A stretch of 64,000 nt of DNA from Oscillospiraceae bacterium (GCA_015065785.1 SVPR01000011.1:1-64000); one strand, 5' to 3'. Numbered from the stretch's first letter, positions 25,141-35,615 are shown. Numbers and translations are program-made. Notes: a model not told the origin generated them from the letters alone.

Positions 25141-25174
25141 AACACCATATTCTCTGAACAGAGTTTATGGTGTT
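25141..25174 (+). terminator. Terminator of the four-helix membrane protein
   Basis: AACACCATA pairs with TATGGTGTT, with an inner CTCT/AGAG stem, followed by TAATCTTTTTT. Confidence 0.75.
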
Positions 25175-25275
25175 TAATCTTTTTTATAAGCTTCTTTTTC
25201 ATTTGTTAAAAACAATATATAATCAACAGAGGTGTTATAAAATTCTGCTAATTTTACCGTGCAAAAAATTTTTTA
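25174..25275 (-). pseudogene. Remnant of an XRE-family regulator gene
   Basis: Read on the minus strand the sequence encodes KLAEFYNTSVDYILFLTNE, the typical end of an XRE repressor (compare the general pattern KLAxFYNTSVDYLLGLT), then KEAYKKD and a stop. The helix-turn-helix half and a start codon are absent; an in-frame stop and an AT-rich palindrome lie just upstream. An intact XRE gene on the other strand at 25368 may be its relative or replacement. Confidence 0.7.
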
Positions 25276-25293
25276 ACTCATTTTGAGTTAAAA
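25271..25293. promoter_or_regulatory. Palindromic operator-like site
   Basis: Perfect 10-base arms TTTTAACTCA and TGAGTTAAAA separated by TTT. It lies between the XRE remnant and the intact XRE gene, a common place for an autoregulatory operator. Assigning the binding protein is inference. Confidence 0.5.
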
Positions 25294-25367
25294 TCACCAC
25301 TTTATAAAAATATAAGTTATAATGCCATTAGAGCAGCTACTCTAATTTTTTGAAATGTGGTGATACT

Positions 25368-25598
25368 ATGATATATAACAATTCGATTTCTGTTGAATTC
25401 AACAATTTTTGTGAGAATGTAAAAAAACTAAGAGTTGAAAACAATCTGACTAAAAAGACTATGGCTGAAAAACTAAATGTTAGTGCAAGAACAATCCGTA
25501 TGCTTGAAAATCATCAAATCCCAGCCACTTTAACAGTCGAATTTGTATTCAAAATAATACGCACTTTCAATGTAGATGGTGCTGATTTATTCAAATAG
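25368..25598 (+). CDS. XRE-family transcriptional regulator
   Basis: A 76-residue helix-turn-helix protein: KKLRVENNLTKKTMAEKLNV, SARTIRMLENHQIP, then an amphipathic dimerisation part. The ATG at 25368 is chosen because GGTGA lies 5 bases upstream; the TTG at 25350 precedes that site. It may bind the palindrome at 25271. A family-1 core lies 19 bases past the stop. Confidence 0.82.
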   Translation: MIYNNSISVEFNNFCENVKKLRVENNLTKKTMAEKLNVSARTIRMLENHQIPATLTVEFVFKIIRTFNVDGADLFK

Positions 25599-25617
25599 AA
25601 AACAAAACCACAAAAAA

Positions 25618-25700
25618 ATCCTATCATTTTCGTAGATTGAAATGATAGGATTTTTTATTTGTTATAACACTTGCAACTTGCATACTTGCAACTTGCAACT
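25618..25700. repeat. Family-1 repeat, short core plus array
   Basis: The core AATCCTATCATTTT pairs with AAATGATAGGATT around a short loop (25617-25652). TGTTATAAC and a mostly 7-base array ACTTGCA (25672-25698, one unit has an extra base) follow. On the minus strand the array begins within the dnaJ stop codon. Confidence 0.82.
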
Positions 25701-26865
25701 ACTTTTTCTTCTTCTTCCCAAAAATTCCGCCCTTTTCCTCAGGTTTAACATCTTTGCCACCTGATTCTTTGTTGAATTCTTTGAGAAGCTCTTTTTGCTT
25801 ATCAGTAAGATTTTTCGGAATAACAACATTGATTTTTACAAGCTGGTCACCGCGTCTTGTGCCGTTAACAACCTGAATACCCTTGCCTTTGAGCTTAAAT
25901 ACATCGCCAGGCTGTGTACCTGCAGGAATACTGTATTTAACCTGACCATCAAGAGTAGGAACTGTTAATTCATCACCTAAAGCGGCCTGAACAATAGAAA
26001 CATCTACCTCGCACCATACATTGTAGCCATCTCTCTGGAAGAACGGATGTGGTTTTAATGAAACTGCGACTCTCAAGTCACCGCTTGGGCCACCGTTTAA
26101 GCCACGGTTACCCTCGCCACGAACTGTGAACATCTGACCATCGTCAATACCAGCAGGGATTGCGATGTCTTTCTTTATTGGTCGTCTGATTCTGCCTGCA
26201 CCCTTACATTTGTTACAAGGAGTAGGGTTATAAGTACCTTTACCGCCACACTTCGGACATTGCTTTTGTGTTGAAATAACACCAAAAGGAGTGCGTTGTT
26301 GTGAAGTAATCTGACCGCGTCCGTTACATTCAGGACAGGTTTGTGAAGATGTACCTTTAGCCGCACCGCTACCGGCACATTCGTCACAGGTTTCTATTCT
26401 TGGGAATTCAACATTTTTAGTGCAACCCTTAGCTGCCTCTTCAAATGTTAAAGAAACTGTAATCTGAATATCATTACCGCGTCTTGGTGCATTAGGATTT
26501 GAACGGGATGAAGCACCACCGCCAAAGCCACCACCGAAGAATGAACCGAAAATATCGCCTAAATCGAATTCCATTCCATCGCCAAAGCCGAAGCCACCGA
26601 AACCGCCTGCGCCGCCCTGACCTGCACCATAGCTTGGGTCAACGCCTGCAAAGCCGAAACGGTCATATTTTTCTTTCTTGCCTGGGTCAGAAAGAATTTC
26701 GTAAGCTTCGTTTACTTCTTTGAATTTTGTTTCAGCCTCTTTGTTGTCAGGATTTAAGTCCGGGTGATATTTTTTGGCAAGCTGACGGTATGATTTTTTA
26801 ATTTCATCAGCCGAAGCACCCTTGGAAAGTCCAAGGACTTCATAATAATCTCTTTTATCTGCCAT
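25699..26865 (-). CDS. dnaJ: Chaperone DnaJ
   Basis: A 388-residue Hsp40 co-chaperone that delivers clients to DnaK and stimulates its ATPase. Domains in order: J domain with the HPD motif (KKYHPDLN), Gly/Phe-rich linker, zinc-binding region with four CxxCxGxG repeats ([32 protein letters not shown]), C-terminal client-binding beta domains and a Lys-rich tail. It is last in the hrcA-grpE-dnaK-dnaJ operon, 68 bases after dnaK with a strong hairpin in between. Confidence 0.98.
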   Translation of the reverse strand: MADKRDYYEVLGLSKGASADEIKKSYRQLAKKYHPDLNPDNKEAETKFKEVNEAYEILSDPGKKEKYDRFGFAGVDPSYGAGQGGAGGFGGFGFGDGMEFDLGDIFGSFFGGGFGGGASSRSNPNAPRRGNDIQITVSLTFEEAAKGCTKNVEFPRIETCDECAGSGAAKGTSSQTCPECNGRGQITSQQRTPFGVISTQKQCPKCGGKGTYNPTPCNKCKGAGRIRRPIKKDIAIPAGIDDGQMFTVRGEGNRGLNGGPSGDLRVAVSLKPHPFFQRDGYNVWCEVDVSIVQAALGDELTVPTLDGQVKYSIPAGTQPGDVFKLKGKGIQVVNGTRRGDQLVKINVVIPKNLTDKQKELLKEFNKESGGKDVKPEEKGGIFGKKKKK

Positions 26866-26890
26866 AATAAAGCCTTTCTACATATCTTTT

Positions 26891-26919
26891 GGCAACAGAG
26901 TTTTTAAAACTCTGTTGCC
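26891..26919 (-). other. Strong intercistronic hairpin between dnaK and dnaJ
   Basis: GGCAACAGAGTTTT pairs perfectly with AAAACTCTGTTGCC. On the transcribed strand no U-run follows, so it looks more like an RNA-processing or mRNA-stability structure than a terminator. It could lower dnaJ output relative to dnaK. Confidence 0.6.
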
Positions 26920-26933
26920 TGAATGATTTTAAA

Positions 26934-28805
<1,872 letters not shown>

Positions 28806-28822
28806 TTATTTTAGTTTATTTT

Positions 28823-29371
28823 TTATTGAGTTATCTGAACACTTGCGAATCTTAACACACGGTCGCCCATTTTGTAGCCTTTTTCAAATACTGCTGAAAT
28901 AGTATTTTCTGGTAAATCAGGGTTTTCCGTAGTCATAACCGCATTGTGTATTTCCGGATTAAATTCTTCACCGACTTCACCGAATGAAACAACATCCAAT
29001 TTATTAAAAATATCCTTTAATTGATTGTATGTCATTTCTATGCCTTTTCTGTACGCTTCAATGTCATCAGTTTTATTATCTATCGCTCTGTCAAAATTAT
29101 CAATAACAGGGAGAAGAAGTGCTAATGTACCAGCTTTAGAATCATTGTAAGCAGATTCTTTTTCTCTTTGTGAGCGTTTTCTGAAGTTATCATATTCAGC
29201 AAGAACTCTCATATATGAATCTTTAGTGTCTGCTAACTCTTTTTCTAACTTTTCTTTTTCTGCCACTAAAGCATCAGTCTTTTTGTCTGATTTTTTAGCT
29301 TTTTTTGTTTCCTTTGTTTCTTTTGAAGAATCGTTTTGTTCTTCATTTAAGATTTTTTCTTCAGTTGCCAT
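28823..29371 (-). CDS. grpE: GrpE nucleotide exchange factor
   Basis: A 182-residue protein with a charged, disordered N terminus (NEEQNDSSKETKETKKAKK), a long helix for dimerisation (LEKELADTKDSYMRVLAEYD, NFRKRSQRE) and a C-terminal beta domain (FNPEIHNAVMTTENPD, GYKMGDRVLR). It releases ADP from DnaK. It sits 8 bases after the hrcA stop in the heat-shock operon. Confidence 0.97.
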   Translation of the reverse strand: MATEEKILNEEQNDSSKETKETKKAKKSDKKTDALVAEKEKLEKELADTKDSYMRVLAEYDNFRKRSQREKESAYNDSKAGTLALLLPVIDNFDRAIDNKTDDIEAYRKGIEMTYNQLKDIFNKLDVVSFGEVGEEFNPEIHNAVMTTENPDLPENTISAVFEKGYKMGDRVLRFASVQITQ

Positions 29372-29379
29372 AATTTACC

Positions 29380-30405
29380 TCACTCAAGTGTTTCTGAAAG
29401 CAGGTTTCCAATAACGCCTGCTAAATATTTAATGCTTGGAATAAGCCTTGCATAATCAATTCTTGTTGGCCCGATTATTCCGATAGAGCCACTGTCACGG
29501 TCACCAACTGTGTATTTTGAGAAGATAGTTGCTGAATTGCGAAGCTCTTTAAAAGCATTTTCTTCACCGATTGAAACGGTTAATGGCTTTTTGTGAGCTG
29601 TAAGAAGTGTTTTAATAGGTGCTTCTCTGTGTAAAAAGTCCATAAGCTCGAACGCATCGAGTGATAATTCAGGGTGATTTAAAATATTTGATTGACCGTT
29701 GAAGTGTAGCTCAGTAGATTTTACTGAGTTGCATAAATCTGCCACACCGCAAAGAAGAGGGGACATAACAAACACTTTATCACCCAAAGAAGCAACAAGC
29801 GTCTGAATAAACGGAATATCAATATTAGAAACAGAATTACCTAAAAAGTAGGTTTGCATTATGTTGTAAAAAACCTCTGCGACCTCTACTGTGATTTCAC
29901 TATCAGTACGGACTACCATGCTTTTTAAAATACCTGATGTTGCAAGAAGAACAACCATAGCGGTTTTACTGCTTAATGGTACTAATTCAACTCTCTTTAT
30001 AAGAGCTTCACTGTCAGACGGTGAAGAAGAAACAGCAACACAGTTTGTAAGCTCTGAAAGAATGCTTCCGGCTTTTTCTAAAAGCTGGTCAGGCTCACCT
30101 GAATACGCTTGAAGCCAGGTTTTTATTCTTTCCTGCTCTTCGTGACCTAATTCATATTTGGTCATTAAGTTGTCAACATAATAACGATATCCGAGCTGAG
30201 ATGGTGCTCTGCCGGCAGAGGTGTGTGGCTGAATTAAAAAGCCGAGCTCAACTAAATCTGCCATATCGTTTCTTATTGTTGCAGATGAAACTGAGTTACC
30301 CATTGCACTCTGGAGTGTTTTTGAGCCAACAGGTTCACCTGTTGCAATGTAGCTTTCAATGATTAACGCTAAAATCTTTTGTTTGCGTTCAGATAAAGTC
30401 GGCAC
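29380..30405 (-). CDS. hrcA: Heat-inducible transcription repressor HrcA
   Basis: A 341-residue repressor that binds CIRCE and is kept folded by the GroE chaperonin. N-terminal winged helix LSERKQKILALIIESYIATG and SSATIRNDMADLVELGFL are characteristic, as is HTSAGRAPSQLGYRYYVD. The start is placed at the GTG at 30405 (VPTLSERK), 8 bases after AGGAAAGGG; the open frame reaches 30468 but would then overlap the half-site of the operator. Confidence 0.95.
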   Translation of the reverse strand: MPTLSERKQKILALIIESYIATGEPVGSKTLQSAMGNSVSSATIRNDMADLVELGFLIQPHTSAGRAPSQLGYRYYVDNLMTKYELGHEEQERIKTWLQAYSGEPDQLLEKAGSILSELTNCVAVSSSPSDSEALIKRVELVPLSSKTAMVVLLATSGILKSMVVRTDSEITVEVAEVFYNIMQTYFLGNSVSNIDIPFIQTLVASLGDKVFVMSPLLCGVADLCNSVKSTELHFNGQSNILNHPELSLDAFELMDFLHREAPIKTLLTAHKKPLTVSIGEENAFKELRNSATIFSKYTVGDRDSGSIGIIGPTRIDYARLIPSIKYLAGVIGNLLSETLE

Positions 30406-30461
30406 ATCACACACCCTTTCCTGCAATGTAGCAATTCGTTTTAAACAGTGCTTTTTACTTT

Positions 30462-30498
30462 TTAGCACTCGTTAGCACTTTAAACACGAGAGTGCTAA
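30462..30498 (-). promoter_or_regulatory. CIRCE operator with an extra half-site
   Basis: TTAGCACTT (30472-30480), 9-base spacer, GAGTGCTAA (30490-30498): this matches the CIRCE consensus with one mismatch. A further perfect half-site TTAGCACTC lies at 30462-30470, so two nested spacings are possible. It lies between promoter and hrcA start. Confidence 0.95.
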
Positions 30499-30665
30499 CT
30501 CTGTTAATAATATACATCTGTTTTTCCCATTTGTCAACCTATTATTCAAATTTTTTTGTAAATAGTTTGTGAATAGACTGTTTAAAAATCAAGTTTAGTT
30601 GCATAAATTATTTCTTTATGGTAAAATATAGAATATATTAAATATGGTATAGAAAGGCAGACACT

Positions 30666-31634
30666 ATGAAATTATCACTCGTTGTTCCGTGCTATAATGA
30701 AGAGGCGAATGTAAAACGCTTTTTTAATGAAGTTAATAATGTGTTTTTGTGTAATGTTGATGATTACGAGTTTGTTTTTATCAATGACGGAAGTAAAGAT
30801 AAAACTTATGATAATTTAAAAGAGATTTATGAAGAAAATTCTGCTTACAATATTCAGGTGTTGTCTTTCAGTCGTAATTTTGGCAAGGAATCTGCTATTT
30901 ATGCAGGGCTTAAAGCCGCAAAGGGTGATTATGTCTGCATAATAGATGCTGATTTACAGCAACGCCCTGAGGTAGTTTTAAAAATGCTTTCTGAAATTGA
31001 AGCGGATGACAGTATTGACTGTGTTGCGGCTTACCAGGAGGAGCGAAACGAGGGCGCGCTTCTTACTAAATTTAAATCTGCATTTTATACAATTATAAAT
31101 AAATTAGCAGAGGTTGATTTTGTAAATGGCGCTTCTGACTTCAGACTCTTAAACAGAAAAATGGTAGATGCAGTTCTTTCAATGAGCGAATATCACCGCT
31201 TTTCAAAAGGTATATTCAGTTGGGTAGGCTTTAATACTAAATATATAGCTTATGAAGCAGAAGAAAGAGAATACGGCGAAAGCAAATGGAGCTTTTTGAA
31301 GCTCTTTAAATATGCAATTGACGGAATTGTTGCATTCTCAACATTGCCTTTAAGACTTTCAATTGCCGCCGGCTTTATAACTGCAGTTATTTCAATTATA
31401 TATTTAGTAGTTGTCATTCTTCAGAAGCTCATAGAGGGAATTGATGTCCCCGGTTACGCTACTATAATAGTATTGATATTATTTTTAGGCGGTATGCAGC
31501 TTTTCTGCTTAGGTATCTTAGGCGAGTATTTAGCAAAGGTTTATGTTCAGACTAAAAACAGACCGCTTTACATTTTGAAGGAGCATTTGGGGAAAGAGAA
31601 TAAGAATGAAAACGATTACTACGATTTTCAATAA
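30666..31634 (+). CDS. Family 2 glycosyltransferase, GtrB/DPM1-like
   Basis: A 322-residue enzyme with an N-terminal GT-A domain (LVVPCYNEEANVKRFF, DADLQQRPEV with the metal-binding DAD) and two C-terminal membrane helices near residues 235 and 270. Such enzymes transfer a sugar from a nucleotide donor to undecaprenyl phosphate at the membrane. The following gene encodes a GtrA-like flippase, the usual partner, and overlaps by 29 bases. Confidence 0.9.
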   Translation: MKLSLVVPCYNEEANVKRFFNEVNNVFLCNVDDYEFVFINDGSKDKTYDNLKEIYEENSAYNIQVLSFSRNFGKESAIYAGLKAAKGDYVCIIDADLQQRPEVVLKMLSEIEADDSIDCVAAYQEERNEGALLTKFKSAFYTIINKLAEVDFVNGASDFRLLNRKMVDAVLSMSEYHRFSKGIFSWVGFNTKYIAYEAEEREYGESKWSFLKLFKYAIDGIVAFSTLPLRLSIAAGFITAVISIIYLVVVILQKLIEGIDVPGYATIIVLILFLGGMQLFCLGILGEYLAKVYVQTKNRPLYILKEHLGKENKNENDYYDFQ

Positions 31635-32091
31635 ATATAAAGAAATTGTAACATATATTATATTTGGTGTTCTTACAACACTTGTGAATTTTTTTGCGTT
31701 CTGGCTTTTTACAAAAATATTTGGTGAGGACCTTTATTTAGTAAATAATGCTATTGCGTGGGTAGTTGGCGTTGTATTTGCTTATGTTACAAATAAACTT
31801 TTTGTGTTTGAGTCAAAAAGCTGGGATTTAAAACTCATAACTAAAGAGATTACAGGATTTTTAGGTGCGAGAATATTCAGTTTTTTAGTAGAAGAGGGCG
31901 GAATGCTTTTATTTATTTCCGTTTTAGGCTTTGGTGAAAAATCCTTAACACTTTTAGGTGTTACAATAACAGGGCAGTTTATAGTTAAAATTTTACTTGC
32001 AGTTATTGTGGTTGTGCTTAATTATGTGTTTAGTAAGTTTTTTATATTCAGGAAACAGGAAGCAGGAAACAGGAAACAGGAAACAGAATAA
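31606..32091 (+). CDS. GtrA-like membrane protein
   Basis: A 161-residue protein with four membrane helices (YIIFGVLTTLVNFFAFWLF and onward) and the TNKLFVFES and FSKFFIFR motifs of the GtrA family, which is thought to flip lipid-linked sugars. Its last residues (RKQEAGNRKQETE) are encoded by the 7-base array AGGAAAC, so the C terminus has been extended by repeat sequence. Confidence 0.87.
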   Translation: MKTITTIFNKYKEIVTYIIFGVLTTLVNFFAFWLFTKIFGEDLYLVNNAIAWVVGVVFAYVTNKLFVFESKSWDLKLITKEITGFLGARIFSFLVEEGGMLLFISVLGFGEKSLTLLGVTITGQFIVKILLAVIVVVLNYVFSKFFIFRKQEAGNRKQETE

Positions 32092-32205
32092 TAAAAACAA
32101 AATTATCCTATCATTTTCAGTTGATGTTAAAATCAATTTTGAATGATAGGATAATTTCAATTTTGCGAAGCACTGTTTCCTGCTTTCTGCTTCCTGTTTT
32201 CTGAA
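32051..32205. repeat. Family-1 repeat (arrays AGGAAAC around core)
   Basis: Array AACAGGA/AGCAGGA with period 7 (32047-32088) lies inside the end of the GtrA gene. The core pairs AATTATCCTATCATTTTCAG with a matching ATTTTGAATGATAGGATAATT (32099-32157). The inverted array TTTCCTGC/TTCCTGT lies at 32175-32203. The small triloop hairpin is missing except for a possible TGCGAAGCA on the right. Confidence 0.82.
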
Positions 32206-32211
32206 AAAATA

Positions 32212-32243
32212 AAAACCACTGGTTAAACCAGTGGTTTTGTATT
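32212..32243. terminator. Bidirectional terminator between gtrA-like and rpmA genes
   Basis: AAAACCACTGG, loop TTAAA, CCAGTGGTTTT, with A-rich and T-rich flanks on both sides. Confidence 0.85.
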
Positions 32244-32249
32244 TTTTTC

Positions 32250-32534
32250 TTATTGCTCTACTGTGTAAACACTAACCTTTTTACGGTCTTTGCCAAGGCG
32301 TTCAAAACGAACCTGGCCGTCAACAAGAGCGAATAATGTGTCATCCTTACCCTTACCAACATTTGTGCCTGGGTGGATTTTTGTACCTCTTTGTCTTACA
32401 AGGATGTTACCTGCAAGAACGTGTTGACCGTCTGCACGCTTAGCACCAAGTCTTTTAGACTCTGAATCACGGCCGTTACGTGTAGAACCCATACCTTTTT
32501 TATGAGCAAATAATTGGATATTAATCTTAAGCAT
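32250..32534 (-). CDS. rpmA: 50S ribosomal protein L27
   Basis: A 94-residue ribosomal protein. It carries the Firmicute N-terminal extension [14 protein letters not shown], which the protease Prp removes after LQLF/IQLF to expose the functional terminus near the peptidyl-transferase centre. The gene for Prp lies directly upstream, 3 bases away. Confidence 0.98.
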   Translation of the reverse strand: MLKINIQLFAHKKGMGSTRNGRDSESKRLGAKRADGQHVLAGNILVRQRGTKIHPGTNVGKGKDDTLFALVDGQVRFERLGKDRKKVSVYTVEQ

Positions 32535-32537
32535 TCG

Positions 32538-32852
32538 TTACACCTCCATAAGTGTTTCTACAAAGTCGGGATATTGCTCCTGTAAACCATCTAAATGGAT
32601 TTTCAAGCCGAGCAAAATATCCTTTGTGATATGTCTTTGTTCCTTTTTTACTGTAAGCTTCATTCTTCCGTCACTTACTTCGATTTTTGCGTTTACCTTC
32701 AGAACCTCTGTTATGGTGTTTGCTACCATATAAGCGGCTGAAGAAACTGAGGCACAGACAATGTCTTCGCCCTCTTCAGCAAAACCTGAGTGACCGGTAA
32801 TTAAAAAGCCGTAAGGAACATCTGAGTCAAAATAAAAAGTTGCTTTTGTCAT
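32538..32852 (-). CDS. prp: Ribosomal-processing cysteine protease Prp
   Basis: A 104-residue protease that matures L27. The catalytic His is in GHSGFAEEG (residue 20) and the catalytic Cys in EDIVCASVS (residue 33). It lies between rplU and rpmA, the standard Firmicute order, overlapping the rplU stop codon (TAATG). Confidence 0.95.
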   Translation of the reverse strand: MTKATFYFDSDVPYGFLITGHSGFAEEGEDIVCASVSSAAYMVANTITEVLKVNAKIEVSDGRMKLTVKKEQRHITKDILLGLKIHLDGLQEQYPDFVETLMEV

Positions 32853-33163
32853 TACGCATTGATAGCTGAGATTTCAACCTTTGTATATGGTTGTCTATGA
32901 CCCATCTTGCGCTTTTCATTTTTCTTTGGTTTGTAAGTAGCAACAACAATCTTCTTGCCTTTGCCGTTCTTAATAACCTTTGCGCCAACAGAAGCACCGT
33001 CCACATATGGAGCGCCAACCTTAATGCCGTCTTCTGCGCCGATTGCGATAACCTTATCAAAAGTTATCTCTGCGTCAGCTTCAACGTCGAGCTTTTCGAT
33101 GAAAATAACATCGCCATTCTCAACCTTGTATTGCTTTCCGCCTGTTTCAATGATTGCGTACAT
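32852..33163 (-). CDS. rplU: 50S ribosomal protein L21
   Basis: A 103-residue ribosomal protein ([18 protein letters not shown], ending [15 protein letters not shown]). The ATG at 33163 is the family start with AGCAGG upstream; the open frame continues to 33205 without biological meaning. First gene of rplU-prp-rpmA. Confidence 0.97.
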   Translation of the reverse strand: MYAIIETGGKQYKVENGDVIFIEKLDVEADAEITFDKVIAIGAEDGIKVGAPYVDGASVGAKVIKNGKGKKIVVATYKPKKNEKRKMGHRQPYTKVEISAINA

Positions 33164-33260
33164 AGTTTTTACCTGCTTTCTTTCAGTCTCGCTAACAAGG
33201 CACACGCGTGTGTTTGTGAGGACATACCTCGCCCTTAATATGCGGCAAAAGGTATTTTAG
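33164..33260 (-). promoter_or_regulatory. Candidate L21 leader RNA
   Basis: The roughly 95 bases before rplU contain potential stems on the minus strand (GAGGTATGTCCTC, CACACGCGTGTG). Firmicutes often carry an autoregulatory L21 leader here. I cannot confirm the consensus by eye; a covariance-model search would decide. Confidence 0.35.
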
Positions 33261-33325
33261 CAGAAAGGGGGAAGTTTGTCAAGGGTTTGTTAGTAATTAT
33301 TTGTGGTGAAATTATTTTTATTTAA

Positions 33326-33530
33326 TGCAGGATGCAGAGTGCAGAATGCAGAATTTTGGAAGGCTTCGCCTTGATTATATTTTAATATGGATAAAAATAA
33401 CTACATTCTATCATTTTAAGTCAGTTTTATTACCAACTCAAAATGATAGAATGTAGCTTTCTCTTACAATATTATAATAGCGTCGCAGACCCTCAATTCT
33501 GCATTCTGCACTCTGCATTCTGCATTTTTC
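33326..33530. repeat. Family-1 palindromic repeat (complete, array GCAGAAT)
   Basis: Left array TGCAGAG/TGCAGAA (33326-33353), hairpin AAGGC-TTC-GCCTT (33360-33372), GATTATA. The core pairs CTACATTCTATCATTTT with AAAATGATAGAATGTAG (33401-33457). ATTATAATA, GTC-GCA-GAC (33482-33490) and the inverted array ATTCTGC/ACTCTGC (33497-33525) follow. It fills most of the 365-base gap between rplU and the pseudouridine synthase and touches the latter's stop codon. Confidence 0.9.
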
Positions 33531-34410
33531 AATAGTCTCCCAATTCCTTTTTAATATCTCCCGCCAACTCTGCCACAAAGCACATCTTTTCATTCCTCGT
33601 CGGGTGAATGAATTCTGCTTTTCCACAATGAAGACCGGGGCGGGAGAGATTTTCTGTAACTTCTCCACCATACATATCGTCACCGATAAGTGCAAAACCA
33701 ATTGAAGAAAAATGCACTCTTATCTGGTGAGTTCTGCCTGTTTCTATATTTACCTTTAATAATGCTCTGTCACCATTTCTTTTTTCAACCTGCCAATGTG
33801 TAGTAGCAGGTAAAGCATCTTCTCTCGTGGTGGAAACGGCTCTGAGAGTTTTATTCGGGTCAGGTCGGTAAATCGGCGTGTCAATAGTGCCTGTGTCAGA
33901 AATATCGCCTTTTACAAGTGCATAATATGTTTTTTCTATTTTACCGTTTAATCTGTAAGCAGAAAGTGAGTTTTTTGCAAATACAATAACACCGGAGGTG
34001 CCTTTGTCAAGTCTGCCTATTGCTCTGCCCGCTGCTTCACTTCCGCCATTTTTTATAATGTAATTAGCAACACCATTTGCAAGTGTTCCGTTCGGGTGTC
34101 GTCTTGTAGGGTGGGCAGAAATTCCTGCAGGCTTATTTAAAACTAAAATATCTTCGTCTTCGTAAATAATATCTAAATCCATTTCACAAAGAAGTGGTGG
34201 AGTGGATTTTTCAGGTATTCTGATTGTAACAATTTCATTTTCAAAAACATTATCAATCATTCTTACAATTCTGTCATTTGCAGTAACTGAACCGTAAGTG
34301 TGACGGAGTGACTGAACAATTTTTGTAGAAAGCTTTAAATGCCCCTTTAAAAAATGAAGAAGAGGCCTTTCTGAGTATTCTTCCGGTACTGTGTACTCTA
34401 AAATTCTCAT
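33529..34410 (-). CDS. RluA-family RNA pseudouridine synthase
   Basis: A 293-residue enzyme with an N-terminal S4-like RNA-binding region (LLHFLKGHLKLSTKIVQSLR) and the RluA catalytic domain: ILVLNKPAGISAHPT, then GRLDKGTSGVIVFAKN, where the Asp of RLD is the catalytic residue, and TGRTHQIRVHFSSIG. It isomerises uridine in rRNA or tRNA; the exact site cannot be told from sequence. Two pairs of palindromic motifs lie upstream (34441-34613). Confidence 0.9.
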   Translation of the reverse strand: MRILEYTVPEEYSERPLLHFLKGHLKLSTKIVQSLRHTYGSVTANDRIVRMIDNVFENEIVTIRIPEKSTPPLLCEMDLDIIYEDEDILVLNKPAGISAHPTRRHPNGTLANGVANYIIKNGGSEAAGRAIGRLDKGTSGVIVFAKNSLSAYRLNGKIEKTYYALVKGDISDTGTIDTPIYRPDPNKTLRAVSTTREDALPATTHWQVEKRNGDRALLKVNIETGRTHQIRVHFSSIGFALIGDDMYGGEVTENLSRPGLHCGKAEFIHPTRNEKMCFVAELAGDIKKELGDY

Positions 34411-34440
34411 AAAAGCCTCCTTGTTTTTGTTTTAACAAAC

Positions 34441-34462
34441 TGTATATACAAGTGTATATACA
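34441..34462. promoter_or_regulatory. Tandem palindromes upstream of the pseudouridine synthase gene
   Basis: Two perfect 10-base palindromes TGTATATACA, separated by AG, lie 30-50 bases upstream of the start codon on the side of transcription. This looks like a cooperative operator. Confidence 0.5.
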
Positions 34463-34499
34463 TAGTTTGAAAATCAAAATTGTTCATAACTTTGTCAAT

Positions 34500-34613
34500 G
34501 TAAAGTCAGTTACTTTACTCGTTTTTTGTCAAAATAGAAATATTTTTGTGTTCCGGCTCAACTTATAAACAAAATTGACAGAGTTTTGAACAAAGTAAAG
34601 TAAGTCACTTTAC
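34500..34613. promoter_or_regulatory. Pair of GTAAAGT-N5-ACTTTAC operator-like sites
   Basis: GTAAAGT-cagtt-ACTTTAC at 34500-34518 and GTAAAGT-aagtc-ACTTTAC at 34595-34613. Arms are identical, spacers differ and the centres are 95 bases apart. A TTGACA-like box on the minus strand lies next to the first. The arrangement suggests a repressor that could loop DNA; its identity is unknown. Confidence 0.5.
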
Positions 34614-34683
34614 AAATTATGACAATTTGTAAATGTATAAAATTTTTGCTGTTTTTGCAAATGATTGCAATTTTTGTTGATTA

Positions 34684-35499
34684 TTATACAATAGCAAATT
34701 CGGATATTTTTCTGTCTTTGAAAATAGCAACTGATTTAAAGCCGGCTTCTCTTGCAATATCATACGCTTTATCAATATTAACACCGATTCTTTCAGCGTA
34801 GTGTGAGTCAGAGCCAACAGAAATTAACTTGCCGCCTAATTCTTTATATCTTTTTATTGTATCTAAATCAGGTGATGGCTTGTTAATCGGGTATTTAAGA
34901 CCGCCCATATTGATTTCTAAAGCCTTGTCCTTTTCGGCACAGAGCTTTAAAAGCTCATCAACCTTATTTTTGTATTTATTAATATCTTCAACATAACCGC
35001 AGATATTATAAATGTATCTGAAAGGATATGTAATGTGAGCTAAAATTTCAAAGTTACCCCATTCGAGCATTTTTATGAGCTCATCAAAATACTCATTCAT
35101 TGTCGCCTCAATGTCAATTCCGTCGAAGCTTTTCCAGAAATAAAAGTCCTCTTGTTCTCTTAAATTGTGAATTGAGCCGATAACAACATCGTAGTTATGC
35201 GAATCAATAATCTGTTGTGCCAATTCCGGAATATAGTGAGGTTGTGCAAGCTCAATCCCTTTTAAAACATTTATCTGACCTTTTAATTTTTCACTGACCT
35301 CTGAAACATCTTTAAAGCTGTTTTCTACAACCTTGTCATAATTATCTTTATAAAAATAATCCACTTCGCAATGGTCTGTAAATGCAACTGTGTGAATTTT
35401 ATTGTCACGGGCAGTTTCTGCCATAAATAACGCCTCGTGATTACCGTCAGGGGAGTTTATTGTGTGAGTGTGTAAGTCGATAATTGCGATATTATTCAT
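34684..35499 (-). CDS. PHP-domain phosphatase, histidinol-phosphatase (HisJ/HisK)-like
   Basis: A 271-residue metal-dependent hydrolase: LHTHTINSPDG (metal ligands), AFTDHCEVDYF, KGIELAQ, IGSIHNL, LAHITYP, SVGSDSHY. These match the HisJ/HisK group that dephosphorylates histidinol phosphate in histidine synthesis. No his genes are nearby, so another phosphate ester is possible. AGGATGG lies before the ATG at 35499. Confidence 0.85.
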   Translation of the reverse strand: MNNIAIIDLHTHTINSPDGNHEALFMAETARDNKIHTVAFTDHCEVDYFYKDNYDKVVENSFKDVSEVSEKLKGQINVLKGIELAQPHYIPELAQQIIDSHNYDVVIGSIHNLREQEDFYFWKSFDGIDIEATMNEYFDELIKMLEWGNFEILAHITYPFRYIYNICGYVEDINKYKNKVDELLKLCAEKDKALEINMGGLKYPINKPSPDLDTIKRYKELGGKLISVGSDSHYAERIGVNIDKAYDIAREAGFKSVAIFKDRKISEFAIV

Positions 35500-35519
35500 A
35501 ATTTTCCATCCTGTTATAT

Positions 35520-35615
35520 TTTACAGGAAACAGGAAACAGAAAGCAGGAAACAGGATTAAATTGGCAGGTGTATAATCCTAGTCCCTAGTTCCTAGTCCC
35601 TAGTCCCTGAATTTT
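35520..35615. repeat. Two period-7 arrays without core
   Basis: Array ACAGGAA (35523-35553) and a second, unrelated array CCTAGTC/CCTAGTT (35578-35610), separated by a GTGTATAAT segment like the ATTATAAT of other copies. No core palindrome. Confidence 0.75.
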
